This document shows, piece by piece, positions 52,552 to 60,233 of a stretch of DNA of 64,000 bases (the stretch's first letter is position 1; each line of letters begins with the position of its first letter). The notes below the pieces were generated by a model that was not told the DNA's origin, searched no databases, and saw only the letters and a program-made list of their open reading frames with translations. Both the position numbers and the translations under genes were made by a program. The DNA comes from CAVTUU01 sp045804965 (GTDB lineage: Bacteria; Chloroflexota; Chloroflexia; Thermomicrobiales; UBA6265), in contig JBJMMD010000041.1 in the NCBI GenBank assembly GCA_045804965.1, forward strand, positions 74,664-138,663, read 5' to 3'.

Positions 52552-52947
52552 ATGCGCATCCTCAGCACCCACCACGTCTCCCTCTCGACACCCAACATAG
52601 CCCGTTTGCGTGCCTTCTACGGCGACACGCTGGGGCTCCCGATCGTCGGCGGATTCGCCGAGCCCCGGATCGACTTCTTCGATGTAGGCGGAGTGGCAAT
52701 CGAAATCGAACAAGTCGACCCTTCCTCTCCCGGCGCGGGACGAACCGGGTGGAACCACGTGGCCTGGGAGGTCGCCGACGTCGACGCAACCTACGCCGAG
52801 TTGTCGGCACGCGGCGTCCCCTTCCGCGTCCCGCCTGAGGATTTTCCGCCCGGGGCGCCTTCGATGCGAATCGCATTCTTCGTCGACCCCGACGGAAACG
52901 TCGTCGAGTTGATCCAGCCGCTTGCCAGTCGCAACCCAGCGGAGTAA
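52552..52947 (+). CDS. VOC-family (glyoxalase/bleomycin-resistance) protein
   Basis: A 131-residue vicinal-oxygen-chelate protein. Two beta-alpha-beta-beta-beta units: STHHVSLSTPNIARLRAFYG (His8 or His7 ligand) and GWNHVAWEVADVDATYAEL (His69), with metal acids near Glu51/Glu53 and Glu119 (NVVELIQP). Dimer with a metal centre is usual; substrate unknown. It begins 16 bases after the QueA-like stop, so probably in the same operon. Confidence 0.88.
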   Translation: MRILSTHHVSLSTPNIARLRAFYGDTLGLPIVGGFAEPRIDFFDVGGVAIEIEQVDPSSPGAGRTGWNHVAWEVADVDATYAELSARGVPFRVPPEDFPPGAPSMRIAFFVDPDGNVVELIQPLASRNPAE

Positions 52948-53076
52948 GCGATGCCCATCGGCGGCGCATGAGGAAGCTTGACCGCCCCCTGCTAGAACCG
53001 CCAGCGGCCATCTCTGCCCTCGGTAGACTACGCCTCGCCATTCGGGGCGCGGACGAGTTTGGGGCGCGGGAGATCG

Positions 53077-53274
53077 GTGGAGTTCGAGATTCTGATCGCG
53101 AACGGGACCGTCGTCGATGGATCGGCCGACGCGACCGCGCGGGTGGCCGAAGTCGGGATCACTGGCGACGAACTGTTCAACAGTCCCCGTACTGTGCAGA
53201 CCCGTCTCAATAACGTCTACGGCGAGCTCGGGGTGACCGGACGTTCTGAAGCGATCGTCTTCGCCCTCGAATGA
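53077..53274 (+). pseudogene. Chimeric relic: amidohydrolase N-terminus joined to LuxR-type HTH
   Basis: A 65-residue frame from GTG 53077. Residues 1-33, FEILIANGTVVDGSADATAR and the following VAEVGITGDE, match the start of N-acyl-D-amino-acid deacylase or dihydroorotase-like amidohydrolases. Residues 34-65, LFNSPRTVQTRLNNVYGELG and VTGRSEAIVFAL, match the last half of a LuxR HTH domain. Neither part is a working protein; both ends of two different genes seem joined in frame. GGGAG precedes the start, so the chimera may be translated. Confidence 0.75.
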
Positions 53275-54036
53275 CACCTCGCCTCATCCTCAACGCATCG
53301 ACACGCACTCGATCTACGCGCCTTTTACGCGAGTCGCGTAGACACGACTACGCTGAATCTCTCCAAATCGCGCGCGTTCGCGGATGCCAAGCGCATCCTC
53401 CCCCGGCAGGATGGAGTCAGTGAATCGCTCGACCATGAGATCAAAGCGACTAGGAAGAGCGTCTCATGCATTCATATACACACTCATACGTCGACACTCC
53501 AGGAGGCCTCACGTCCCATGCGCTCCAGACGATGGGCGTTGCCGGTCTTAACGCCGGACAGTTGCTCGCGGCAGAAAGTCGAAATCATCGTCTTCATCGG
53601 CACCCAACCGCATGGGAATCCACAAGATCCGAACGTGAACGCCCGCCTTGCGCCTGGCGCCTATGGACCGGCAAGCTCCTCGTCCGGGCCGGATACGGCT
53701 TGCAGGCCGCAGCTGCAACAGTTGAGGCAGGAATTCAACCAGCAGCGCATTTAAGCTGACTCCACGATTTAATGGCTTGGTGAGCCTAAACGGCACCTCT
53801 GGCGACCTCGCGCACCAACCCCCGGCCGACCAATCGCGACATTTCGCCGAGAAGTGCCCCGCGCATATCGTCTCCACGTTTGTGCAGAGAGCGGACGGGC
53901 ATGGGAATCCAGCGCGCGATCCACGCAGAGCCGACTGGTCGCTGATCTACGGCGAGCACGGGAAGCGGGGGTGACTCGAGGCTCGGGCAGGAATCTGCTG
54001 GCCACGAGGCGGGCATGAAAAACCCGCGCGCCGTGC
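53275..54036. other. Gene-poor region, no supported gene
   Basis: Several open frames on both strands (for example plus 53466-53759, minus 53786-54094) overlap and have no recognised family, start signal or conserved pattern. Considered noncoding or decayed DNA. Confidence 0.4.
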
Positions 54037-54279
54037 TCAGCGCAGGTGGAGGTCTTCCGGTGCGGCCGCGATCTCCGTGCCACACTGCGGGCACCGCGCG
54101 GTCACGTGGGTGATCGTCCCGCGCGCCCCACGCTCGACTCGGCGCACTGAAGCGTGGGTGCCGTCGTTGGGGCAGACGGCGTACATCGGGTGCTGGAAGC
54201 CGGTCTTCGGGTCGGGGACAGTGAGCCGCCCACCCGCGAGTGCGTCGTTGATAGCTGCGGACTCGTTGCTGCTTTCCAT
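54037..54279 (-). CDS. Small zinc-ribbon protein, 80 residues
   Basis: Contains CPNDG (about residue 36) and CPQCG (about 63) with spacing near 27 residues, a likely two-stranded zinc ribbon, after a polar N-terminal part (INDALAGGRLTVPDPKTGFQ). GGAGG at 54286-54290 lies six bases before ATG 54279. No family recognised; could be a regulator or an accessory nucleic-acid-binding protein. Confidence 0.65.
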   Translation of the reverse strand: MESSNESAAINDALAGGRLTVPDPKTGFQHPMYAVCPNDGTHASVRRVERGARGTITHVTARCPQCGTEIAAAPEDLHLR

Positions 54280-54546
54280 CGTCGCCTCCTTACCGCTTCA
54301 TTGGCGTCGAGCCGGCGCCGATCAGTGAGAGGTCGGCGGGCACGTCGCGCGGATCGCCGCGCTGCCGGTTGCCCGTTCCGGATGAGGGCGTCGGTATTTT
54401 AGCAGCGTGGCAAGTGGCGCGGCGAGAGGGACCAGTGCCCCACTTTCTTCACCGAGCTGTCCCGAAGCGACCCCACCCACCGACTCGGCGTCATCCGGTT
54501 AACGGCCGAGACCGAGCCCTGCGGTTCGCGATAGTCTCCCACTCCA
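54280..54546. other. Intergenic, no gene seen
   Basis: Upstream of the zinc-ribbon gene (minus) and the repeat at 54547. Short open frames on the plus strand have no family similarity. Confidence 0.35.
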
Positions 54547-54592
54547 TAGTCAATCATTGAATAGGGCGGACGTTTCGGCGACGGTATCTCCT
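54547..54592. repeat. Repeat copy A: palindrome plus GGGCGGAmGTTTCG...TATCTCCT
   Basis: TAGTCAA-TCA-TTGAATA is followed by GGGCGGACGTTTCG, seven variable bases and TATCTCCT. The same layout occurs at 57015-57061 and, without the palindrome, at 57115-57149. Confidence 0.6.
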
Positions 54593-55232
54593 AGCGATCC
54601 TTGCTAGTCGATGGGCACCGCGCGTTTGCCAAGTTGCCCACGCCGTTAACGCAGGGGGAAACCGTAGTGCAGGACGAGACAAGCTGCGCCGGAACGCGCC
54701 AAGGAAGTCCGCGGAATCGCTACCCCTTGCGCCATCCTGTGTGGGTTGTGGCACAACCCTTCGGAACAGCGACAAGACCTGGTGCTCCGACTGTTACCCT
54801 CGCTATCGCGCCGAGTACGACCAACCCAACATGGCGAAAGCGCTGGTGGTCAAATCTGCGATGCGCTCGGAGGGCAACGATCCAGCGCACACGCATGAAG
54901 CGGAGAGCAAGCGGAGCGCATCTCAGCGCAGCCAGATGCACCTGAATCAAGCCTGGGAAGCGACCAATCCGACGCCAATGACTGAGGCCGACTATCGCGC
55001 GCTTGTGCTACCCCAGCTGCGCAAGGTGCGGTTGAGCGAGATCAGGCGTGCCGTAGGGATCTCCAAAGGCTATGCTGCGCAGTTGAAAAAGGGCGATTTG
55101 GTGCCGCATCCCCGCCTGCGGGAAGCGCTCAACACGCTGGTTACAGGTGGGAGTGACGGAGGGCCGAGCGATATTCGATCAGGACGACTAATGGGAATAT
55201 GCGAACTGCCGTCGATTGGCCGCGCCGAGTAA
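54561..55232 (+). pseudogene. Zinc-ribbon/HTH protein remnant, possibly the C-terminus of a Cas1-type fusion
   Basis: An open frame from the stop at 54558 to 55232 lacks an early start. GTG 54741 begins a 163-residue product: CVGCG/CSDC zinc ribbon (including two Cys at 54738 and 54747 and two at 54777 and 54786), a basic Ala/Ser-rich stretch, and an HTH (VLPQLRKVRLSEIRRAVGIS, then AQLKKGDLVPHPRLREAL). From memory, a zinc ribbon plus this type of HTH ends some actinobacterial solo Cas1 proteins; the preceding frame (SRWAPRVCQVAHAVN) would fit the end of such a protein. No CRISPR array is present. Family naming is tentative. Confidence 0.5.
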
Positions 55233-55314
55233 GTCCCACATCGGCTGTCACGATTTCGACGCCTCATCACTTTCGACGATCGGTCTTCATGTCGGATTCG
55301 ACACGATCGGTCTT

Positions 55315-56425
55315 CTAGGATACTGCGTCTTCGTTTGCCGGTGTCAAGAGCAGCAAATGGGCGTGCCCGTCGCCATCTAAGGCCACGGCCGCAATTTCGC
55401 CGTTGTCATTGATGGCAGCGCCATCGATCAAGAACAGATCCGTGGTATCCGGAATGAGATTGTTGAGATCGAAGATTTTGCCGTCTTGCCACATCACCGC
55501 CGTCGAACTCGCAAATGGGACGTCCCTCAAGAGGGCTGTCGAGTAACCAACCACAATTCCGTCCTTGTTGATATGGCTTGTCCAATCCCACTCGAGATCA
55601 TTTCCTTCCTCGAGCGGCGGCAAACTCATCAATTTGCCATGAAACCAGGTGAATGCGCGTGTGCCACTGGTACCGACCACAGGTCCCGGCTCAGTGGATG
55701 AAAGCCCTACAATTCGCCCCGAGTCGCTGATGCAAGTGGCAACACTTTCATCGCCGCCGAGTGTTCCGAGGTCTGTGACAACGTCTTGGTTCCACAGCAC
55801 AGCATGCGGGTGCAACGGTCCGCCATTTATTGCCACTTTGATGAATCCAACGAGTTGCCCCGTGTTATTGATATCCGTCGGCTGAAAGTCGAGGACATCG
55901 GGAACTACGGTTCGCCAGAATGAGATATTTGGGGTGAGGATCATCCTGGCTGCTCTGCGAGCGGCAAATGATGTCGCCCGCGTTGTTGATGTCCCAGGCT
56001 AAGCTGATGTCGTCGGGAGCAAGCAACCTTGTCATTTTCCCGTCGCGCCAAAGAACTGCCTGGGTCAGTTGTGCGCCCGTATCAGGATCGGAGTCATAGA
56101 CTTCACCAACTACCTCTCCTCGATCATTGATGCCGAAGCCCCTCGCCCCTTCACTGCCACCCTTAAGTTCTCTGGCTTTTCGGCCTGCCTGATAGACATG
56201 GACAGTAGGGGTAAAGGTGTCGAACGAGAGATCATTGGCTAGCACCGCCCCATCGTTGTTGATGTCGAACTCTTGAAAGCCGTGGTATAGCTCTAGCGCC
56301 GCCAATTCAGTGATCGCATATCGAGGCGGCCCTTCGGAAGCGTCAGCTTGGAGGCCGGACATCAAAGGCAGCACAATTAGTACCAAGGTCGCCATCATCA
56401 CGCCTCGTAGCGATTTCGATTTCAT
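55315..56425 (-). pseudogene. Secreted HAF-repeat protein, frameshifted
   Basis: An exported protein of about 370 residues broken by one frameshift. Part one (56425 to about 55950) has ATG with AGGAG, a signal peptide (VMMATLVLIVLPLMSGLQADA) and several HAF-type repeats (DINNDGAVLAND, GINDRGEVVGE, DINNAGDIIC). Part two (55944 to 55315) continues in another frame with DINNTGQLVGFI, CISDSGRIVGLS, HINKDGIVVGY and INDNGEIAAVALDG. Such repeats probably build a beta-propeller at the cell surface. One indel near 55935-55960 explains the break; either true decay or a sequence error. Confidence 0.8.
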
Positions 56426-56436
56426 TGCCTTAGCTC

Positions 56437-56634
56437 CTATTCGATGTAGACCACCGGATTCGTGGCCGGGCCGGTGTGGTGGCTGACACCGACGTTGGAT
56501 GCGGCGCGGACGCGGGTAGCACTGAGCGTCGAGAGGAACGTGCCCGCCATGGCGACGACGCCCTGGAGCACAACGCGGCGCGAGACGCCTGCCGCGAGGT
56601 TTCTGCTGAGCCGATCGAAGGGGTGACCGTCCAT
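56437..56634 (-). CDS. Short twin-arginine-leader peptide, 65 residues
   Basis: AAAGGAGG lies five bases before ATG 56634. The product has SRRVVLQGVVAMAGTFLSTL, a textbook Tat-like leader ending near RAASNVG, and only about 20 residues follow (HHTGPATNPVVYIE). Such leaders precede large secreted proteins in this lineage, so this looks like a truncated gene. It ends 11 bases before the HAF gene start, so it may also be a leader peptide that couples to it. Confidence 0.55.
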   Translation of the reverse strand: MDGHPFDRLSRNLAAGVSRRVVLQGVVAMAGTFLSTLSATRVRAASNVGVSHHTGPATNPVVYIE

Positions 56635-57014
56635 TCGTGCCTCCTTTCTGGCAATGAGCGGAGGACTTTCCACTGCCTGCCAACGCCCGCGATCACTCAT
56701 CGTTTCATGACGCGCCATTGCTCGCGTTTTTGTGCTCGCGATGAGCAGGAGCCAGATCTTGGTGGTCCCTCGCACTCAGCCGTGGTCGCGGCCACCGTAA
56801 GTCAGTTACTGTTCGGAGATCCGAGCATTGGAAGTGCTCTCCGTCCGCGTTGTTCCTGCCGAGGGCAAATAGTGCAATTCCCATGGTTCTAGTAATAGGA
56901 CGATGCCGCAGTAAGACTTGTGACGAGGTCAAATCAGAATGAGACGGCCGCTTCGGCGGTACGTCCATCTGCTGATTTAGCGTCTCCACTAGATGATTCC
57001 AATCTAGCCAACTC
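56635..57014. other. Intergenic, no supported gene
   Basis: Upstream of the Tat-leader peptide and of the repeats at 57015. Open frames at 56476-56892 (plus) and elsewhere lack family support. Confidence 0.35.
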
Positions 57015-57061
57015 TAGTCAACCGTTGACTAGGGCGGAAGTTTCGCGGGCCCTTATCTCCT
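57015..57061. repeat. Repeat copy B
   Basis: Perfect palindrome TAGTCAA-CCG-TTGACTA, then GGGCGGAAGTTTCG, eight variable bases and TATCTCCT. Same as copies A and C; B and A share the palindrome, suggesting copies of one element. Confidence 0.6.
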
Positions 57062-57114
57062 CGAGATCGCACCGTTTCTCGGCGACGACCCTGTCAATCC
57101 GGGTCCTAGAACTT

Positions 57115-57149
57115 TAGGGGGGCGGAAGTTTCGGGGCTGCTTATCTCCT
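57115..57149. repeat. Repeat copy C
   Basis: TAGGGGGGCGGAAGTTTCG, eight bases and TATCTCCT without the palindrome. Lies 15 bases upstream of the rpsP promoter, on the same strand as copies A and B. Confidence 0.6.
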
Positions 57150-57163
57150 ATCCCTGCTTCGCG

Positions 57164-57193
57164 TTGACGCCTCTCATCTGGCGGTGGTATAAA
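57164..57193 (+). promoter_or_regulatory. rpsP operon promoter
   Basis: TTGACG, an 18-base spacer and TATAAA. It lies about 160 bases before rpsP. The leader holds CGCC..GGCG followed by GGTTTTTC (57207-57227), a possible attenuator or early terminator, and a long-range pairing CGCTCC/GGAGCG (57250 and 57290). Confidence 0.65.
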
Positions 57194-57352
57194 GCGGCGG
57201 AGTCGACGCCTGCATCGGCGGGTTTTTCTTGCCTTGCAGCAGCTCGCTCCAACACCGATCGCGGGTCCTCAACTCTCCGTCTGGAGCGCCGCGACGGACT
57301 TGAAAGATGCATACGGTCTTCGAATCGAAGGACACAGAGGGAGCAACGACGC

Positions 57353-57628
57353 GTGATTAAGCTTCGCCTGCGCCGGATGGGCGCGAAGAAGCGACCGAGT
57401 TACCGCATTGTCGTGGCCGATAGCCGCGCGCCGCGCGATGGCCGATTTATCGAGATCCTTGGGTTCTACGATCCGCTCACCGAACCGGCAACGATCAGGA
57501 TCGACGAGGAACGCGCAAAGCATTGGCTCGGAGTTGGCGCACAACCGACCGATACGGTCCGCTCACTCTTGCGTCGCCAGGGTCTGATCCCAGATCCCCG
57601 GGCCACCGAGCAAGCGGCGAGCGCCTAG
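57353..57628 (+). CDS. rpsP: 30S ribosomal protein S16
   Basis: A 91-residue ribosomal protein. IKLRLRRMGAKKRPSYRIVV and DSRAPRDGRFIEILGFYDPL are the universal S16 motifs. GTG 57353 follows GGGAG. First gene of the rpsP-khpA-rimM operon. In many bacteria trmD follows rimM; here it does not. Confidence 0.97.
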   Translation: MIKLRLRRMGAKKRPSYRIVVADSRAPRDGRFIEILGFYDPLTEPATIRIDEERAKHWLGVGAQPTDTVRSLLRRQGLIPDPRATEQAASA

Positions 57629-57636
57629 TGATGACA

Positions 57637-57658
57637 ATGCGTCTCTTCTGAGGCGCAT
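57637..57658. terminator. Hairpin between rpsP and khpA
   Basis: ATGCGTCTC-TTCT-GAGGCGCAT, nine-pair stem with one T-G pair. No T-run, so probably an mRNA-stabilising or partial attenuator hairpin. Confidence 0.45.
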
Positions 57659-57741
57659 GTGCCTGGAATTCCGCTTGAAGGTTCGTTTTCTCGGGGGTGG
57701 CCGGCGTTTGGTCGCCCCCGGCGCTGTTTTTGGAGTCGTCA

Positions 57742-57999
57742 ATGGAAGATTTGGTGCCGGCAGAATCACTCCGCGAGCTCGTCGTCTACATGGCGAGCCA
57801 TTTGGTCGAGGATCCTGACCAAGTGACGGTCACTGCCGAGCAGCGAGGGTCGGCTGTGCATCTCGATCTCCGGGTGCCGCAAGAGGAGCTCGGCAAGGTC
57901 ATCGGCCGCCAGGGCCGCATTGCCCGGGCGATGCGCACCGTCGTCATGGTTGCGGGCACGCGCCACAACGTCAGGGCGAGTCTCGACATTGACGGATAA
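57742..57999 (+). CDS. khpA: KH-domain RNA-binding protein KhpA
   Basis: An 85-residue single-KH protein. The GxxG loop is GRQG in LGKVIGRQGRIARAMRTVV (about residues 52-70). It binds RNA and usually sits between rpsP and rimM, as here. ATG 57742; AGT-rich leader. The rimM frame begins inside its last codons. Confidence 0.92.
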   Translation: MEDLVPAESLRELVVYMASHLVEDPDQVTVTAEQRGSAVHLDLRVPQEELGKVIGRQGRIARAMRTVVMVAGTRHNVRASLDIDG

Positions 58000-58672
58000 C
58001 CAACCCCGCGGTGGCACCAATCGCACGATATCGCGTCGGTCTGGATCGCCAACGTCCGCTGCCAAGAGCACAACGAGCGCGCAACCAAAACGCCCGCCGC
58101 GCCTTCCCGCTCGACCCGAGCAGGGCAAACCGCTCGTCGAAACAGCGGGCCCCGAACCCGCTATCCCGCCTGCCGAAACCCGGCTTGCGGTCGGCGTGAT
58201 TGTGGGAACCCATGGGCTTCGAGGCGAGTTGAAACTGAGGCTTTCGACCGACGATCCCGAGCGCCTTTCCCAGGTCAAGTGGGTTTACATCGGCGAGGAC
58301 GAGACCCGTCATCGGCTCCAGTCGGTGCGGCTCCACGGCGGACTCGCCTTGCTCAAAATCCAGTTCATAAGCAATCCAGAACAAGCTAACGAATTCCGAG
58401 GCAAATGGGTCAAAATATCGGGGAAAGATGCGCGTCCGCTCGAAGAAGGTGAATTCTTCTACTATCAACTCATCGGTTTGACGGCGTTCGACGAGGCCGA
58501 CGCCGAATTGGGCACGCTCGTCGACATCATCGAAACCGGCACCAATGACGTGTTCGTGATCAAATCGTCAAGCGGCGACGAACTCTTGGTCCCAAACCAC
58601 CCTGATTTTGTGCCCGCCATCGAGCCTGAGCAAGGACGATTGATCGTCCGGCCGCCCGTTTACTATGCCTGA
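57989..58672 (+). CDS. rimM: 16S rRNA processing protein RimM with N-terminal extension
   Basis: RimM helps mature the 30S head and binds S19. The conserved domain starts near residue 65 (RLAVGVIVGTHGLRGELKLR), with the PRC-barrel part at FFYYQLIGLTAFDEADAELG and the ending VPAIEPEQGRLIV. The first 64 residues are Pro/Arg/Ser-rich and absent from typical RimM (about 170 residues). TTG 57989 overlaps the khpA end and has AGGGCGAG upstream; a GTG at 58196 is another possibility. The start is uncertain, the identity is not. Confidence 0.9.
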   Translation: MTDNQPRGGTNRTISRRSGSPTSAAKSTTSAQPKRPPRLPARPEQGKPLVETAGPEPAIPPAETRLAVGVIVGTHGLRGELKLRLSTDDPERLSQVKWVYIGEDETRHRLQSVRLHGGLALLKIQFISNPEQANEFRGKWVKISGKDARPLEEGEFFYYQLIGLTAFDEADAELGTLVDIIETGTNDVFVIKSSSGDELLVPNHPDFVPAIEPEQGRLIVRPPVYYA

Positions 58673-59469
58673 TTCGCGATACACACGATCGTCGCATGCA
58701 GCAACCCCGCCGCTCGATTTCCGGCATGGGCAAACGGAAAGTCGGTCATGTCGCTGGCGATGTCCGTCGCGCGGTAATACTCATTGTTTGAGATGTCTTT
58801 CACGGTGAAGAACGGAATGCCGTGCAGGGTCGCGATCTGGGCGATCGCCGCCGCTTCCATGTCCTCGCACAGCGTCTGATGGCGCGAATGAAGCAGATCG
58901 AGGCGTTCGTGCGCCTGCGTCCAAATGTCGGCTGAGGCGACGGCGCCGGTGTGCACCTGCGGTGAGCGATGCGGCACGCCGCCCGGCCAACCAGCTTCGA
59001 CCGGCCAATCATCGGCCGTAAAGGACTCGGTTGCTCGCGCGGCCGCTGCGAGCCACTCCGGATCAGATGTAATCTCTGCCTCTTCCACCTTCTCCTCGCC
59101 GACGTAATATCCCTGCCCGGTGTAATGCTCCTCGCCCGTCGCCAGAATATGAACCTTGCTGTGGTGCACGACCCGATCCCCGATGATCAAGTCGCCCGGC
59201 ATGATGTCGCGCCGATGCGCTCCCGCGCAGCCGAAGTTGAGGACCGCGCGCGGTCGGTGCCGGTCGATCAAGTGCTCCGTCGCGGCGGCGGCGGCGATCA
59301 TCCCAATCCCACATTTCGTGATCACGACCGGCAGCCCGGCGACTGTCGCGAACCGATCGCGCCACACGCCGTCCTGCTCCTCCCGTTCAACAGGAGCGAG
59401 TTGATAAAAATGCACAAGCTCCGCATCCATCGCCACAACGATGGCAATTGGACCGGTGGTGGAATTCAT
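58663..59469 (-). CDS. 5'-methylthioadenosine/S-adenosylhomocysteine nucleosidase-type protein
   Basis: A 268-residue phosphorylase/nucleosidase-superfamily enzyme that hydrolyses the N-glycosidic bond of MTA or SAH. IAIVVAMDAELVHFYQL, VITKCGIGMIAAAAATEHLI, NFGCAGAHRRDIMPGDLIIG, CEDMEAAAIAQIATLHGIPF and TVKDISNN carry the family residues (Glu, Asp). Longer than E. coli MtnN by about 35 residues because of an insert near 120-175. Overlaps the rimM 3' end by ten bases, convergent. Confidence 0.88.
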   Translation of the reverse strand: MNSTTGPIAIVVAMDAELVHFYQLAPVEREEQDGVWRDRFATVAGLPVVITKCGIGMIAAAAATEHLIDRHRPRAVLNFGCAGAHRRDIMPGDLIIGDRVVHHSKVHILATGEEHYTGQGYYVGEEKVEEAEITSDPEWLAAAARATESFTADDWPVEAGWPGGVPHRSPQVHTGAVASADIWTQAHERLDLLHSRHQTLCEDMEAAAIAQIATLHGIPFFTVKDISNNEYYRATDIASDMTDFPFAHAGNRAAGLLHATIVCIANQA

Positions 59470-59556
59470 TCTGTTTGATGCCTCGCCGAATTGACTTGCC
59501 GATCCCTGCTGATCGCGAGCAGCTTCCCAAATCTGATTTTGTGAGCCCCAAGATCT

Positions 59557-60045
59557 CTAGTCGCTTGGCGCTCCCATTCGCCTCGCCAGCGCGCTCGGGA
59601 ATCGGTTTTCGAAGTCAAGAATCGCGGCCCAACTGGGGCGAACTGATATTCTCGCCATTTGACTCACCATCTGCCCTACTTGACTGACCCAGGCGTCTCC
59701 CTGCTCTTTACCGAAATACTTACGCGCCGATTCTATGTATTCAGGTAAGACCCCATTGATCAGCTCGACCTCCGCGAGGCCTCGGAGAAGGAGAACTTTG
59801 TACGGCCATTCAATGTCATCGATCGTGATCGCCACGGCTGGTTGAGTGCGGAGCGCCTCAACTTTTGGAGCATCAGGCGGGCCACCCATGACGACTTCGT
59901 TGCCCGTCCAATGAAACCAAATCGGAACTACGCGAGGAGTCCTATCGTGCCAGTTGTAGGCGAGGCGGGCCAGAATGGGGGCGTTGAGGAGCCGCTGGGC
60001 CACTGGATCGTTAAGCAGACGGATGTCACCTTGTTCTGTCGGCAT
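59557..60045 (-). CDS. PPOX-family split-barrel protein
   Basis: A 162-residue flavin- or F420-binding fold. ILARLAYNWHDRTPRVVPIW, FHWTGNEVVMGGPPDAPKVE and AVAITIDDIEWPYKVLLLRG are the split-barrel blocks. Third PPOX-type gene in the window (also 32248 and 40680). Isolated between MTAN and a secreted protein; substrate unknown. Confidence 0.85.
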   Translation of the reverse strand: MPTEQGDIRLLNDPVAQRLLNAPILARLAYNWHDRTPRVVPIWFHWTGNEVVMGGPPDAPKVEALRTQPAVAITIDDIEWPYKVLLLRGLAEVELINGVLPEYIESARKYFGKEQGDAWVSQVGQMVSQMARISVRPSWAAILDFENRFPSALARRMGAPSD

Positions 60046-60179
60046 TGAATGCTCCTGTCAGGCACTTGAAACGAAATCTATTTGCTATCGTAAGGCGACT
60101 TGGGACTCGTGACTCATTATAGGCCGACCCCGACAAAGGTGTGCTTGTACTGAAAGGACGAAATGTGCCTGAACAAGAG

Positions 60180-60211
60180 AAACGAGGGGCGAGTGAACTC
60201 GCCCCTCGTTT
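60180..60211. terminator. Strong hairpin terminator
   Basis: A 14-bp perfect stem AAACGAGGGGCGAG/CTCGCCCCTCGTTT with TGAA loop, 23 bases beyond the stop of the minus-strand ScyD-like gene. Confidence 0.75.
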
Positions 60212-60233
60212 GCGAATACGAACTGATTGACGT

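Noticed and set aside
53466..53759. Overlapping open frames on the plus strand
   Set aside because: Several frames are open at once, with no conserved pattern or start signal; considered noncoding.
54547..57149. CRISPR array
   Set aside because: The three repeat copies are too few, irregularly spaced and variable in the middle to be a CRISPR array.
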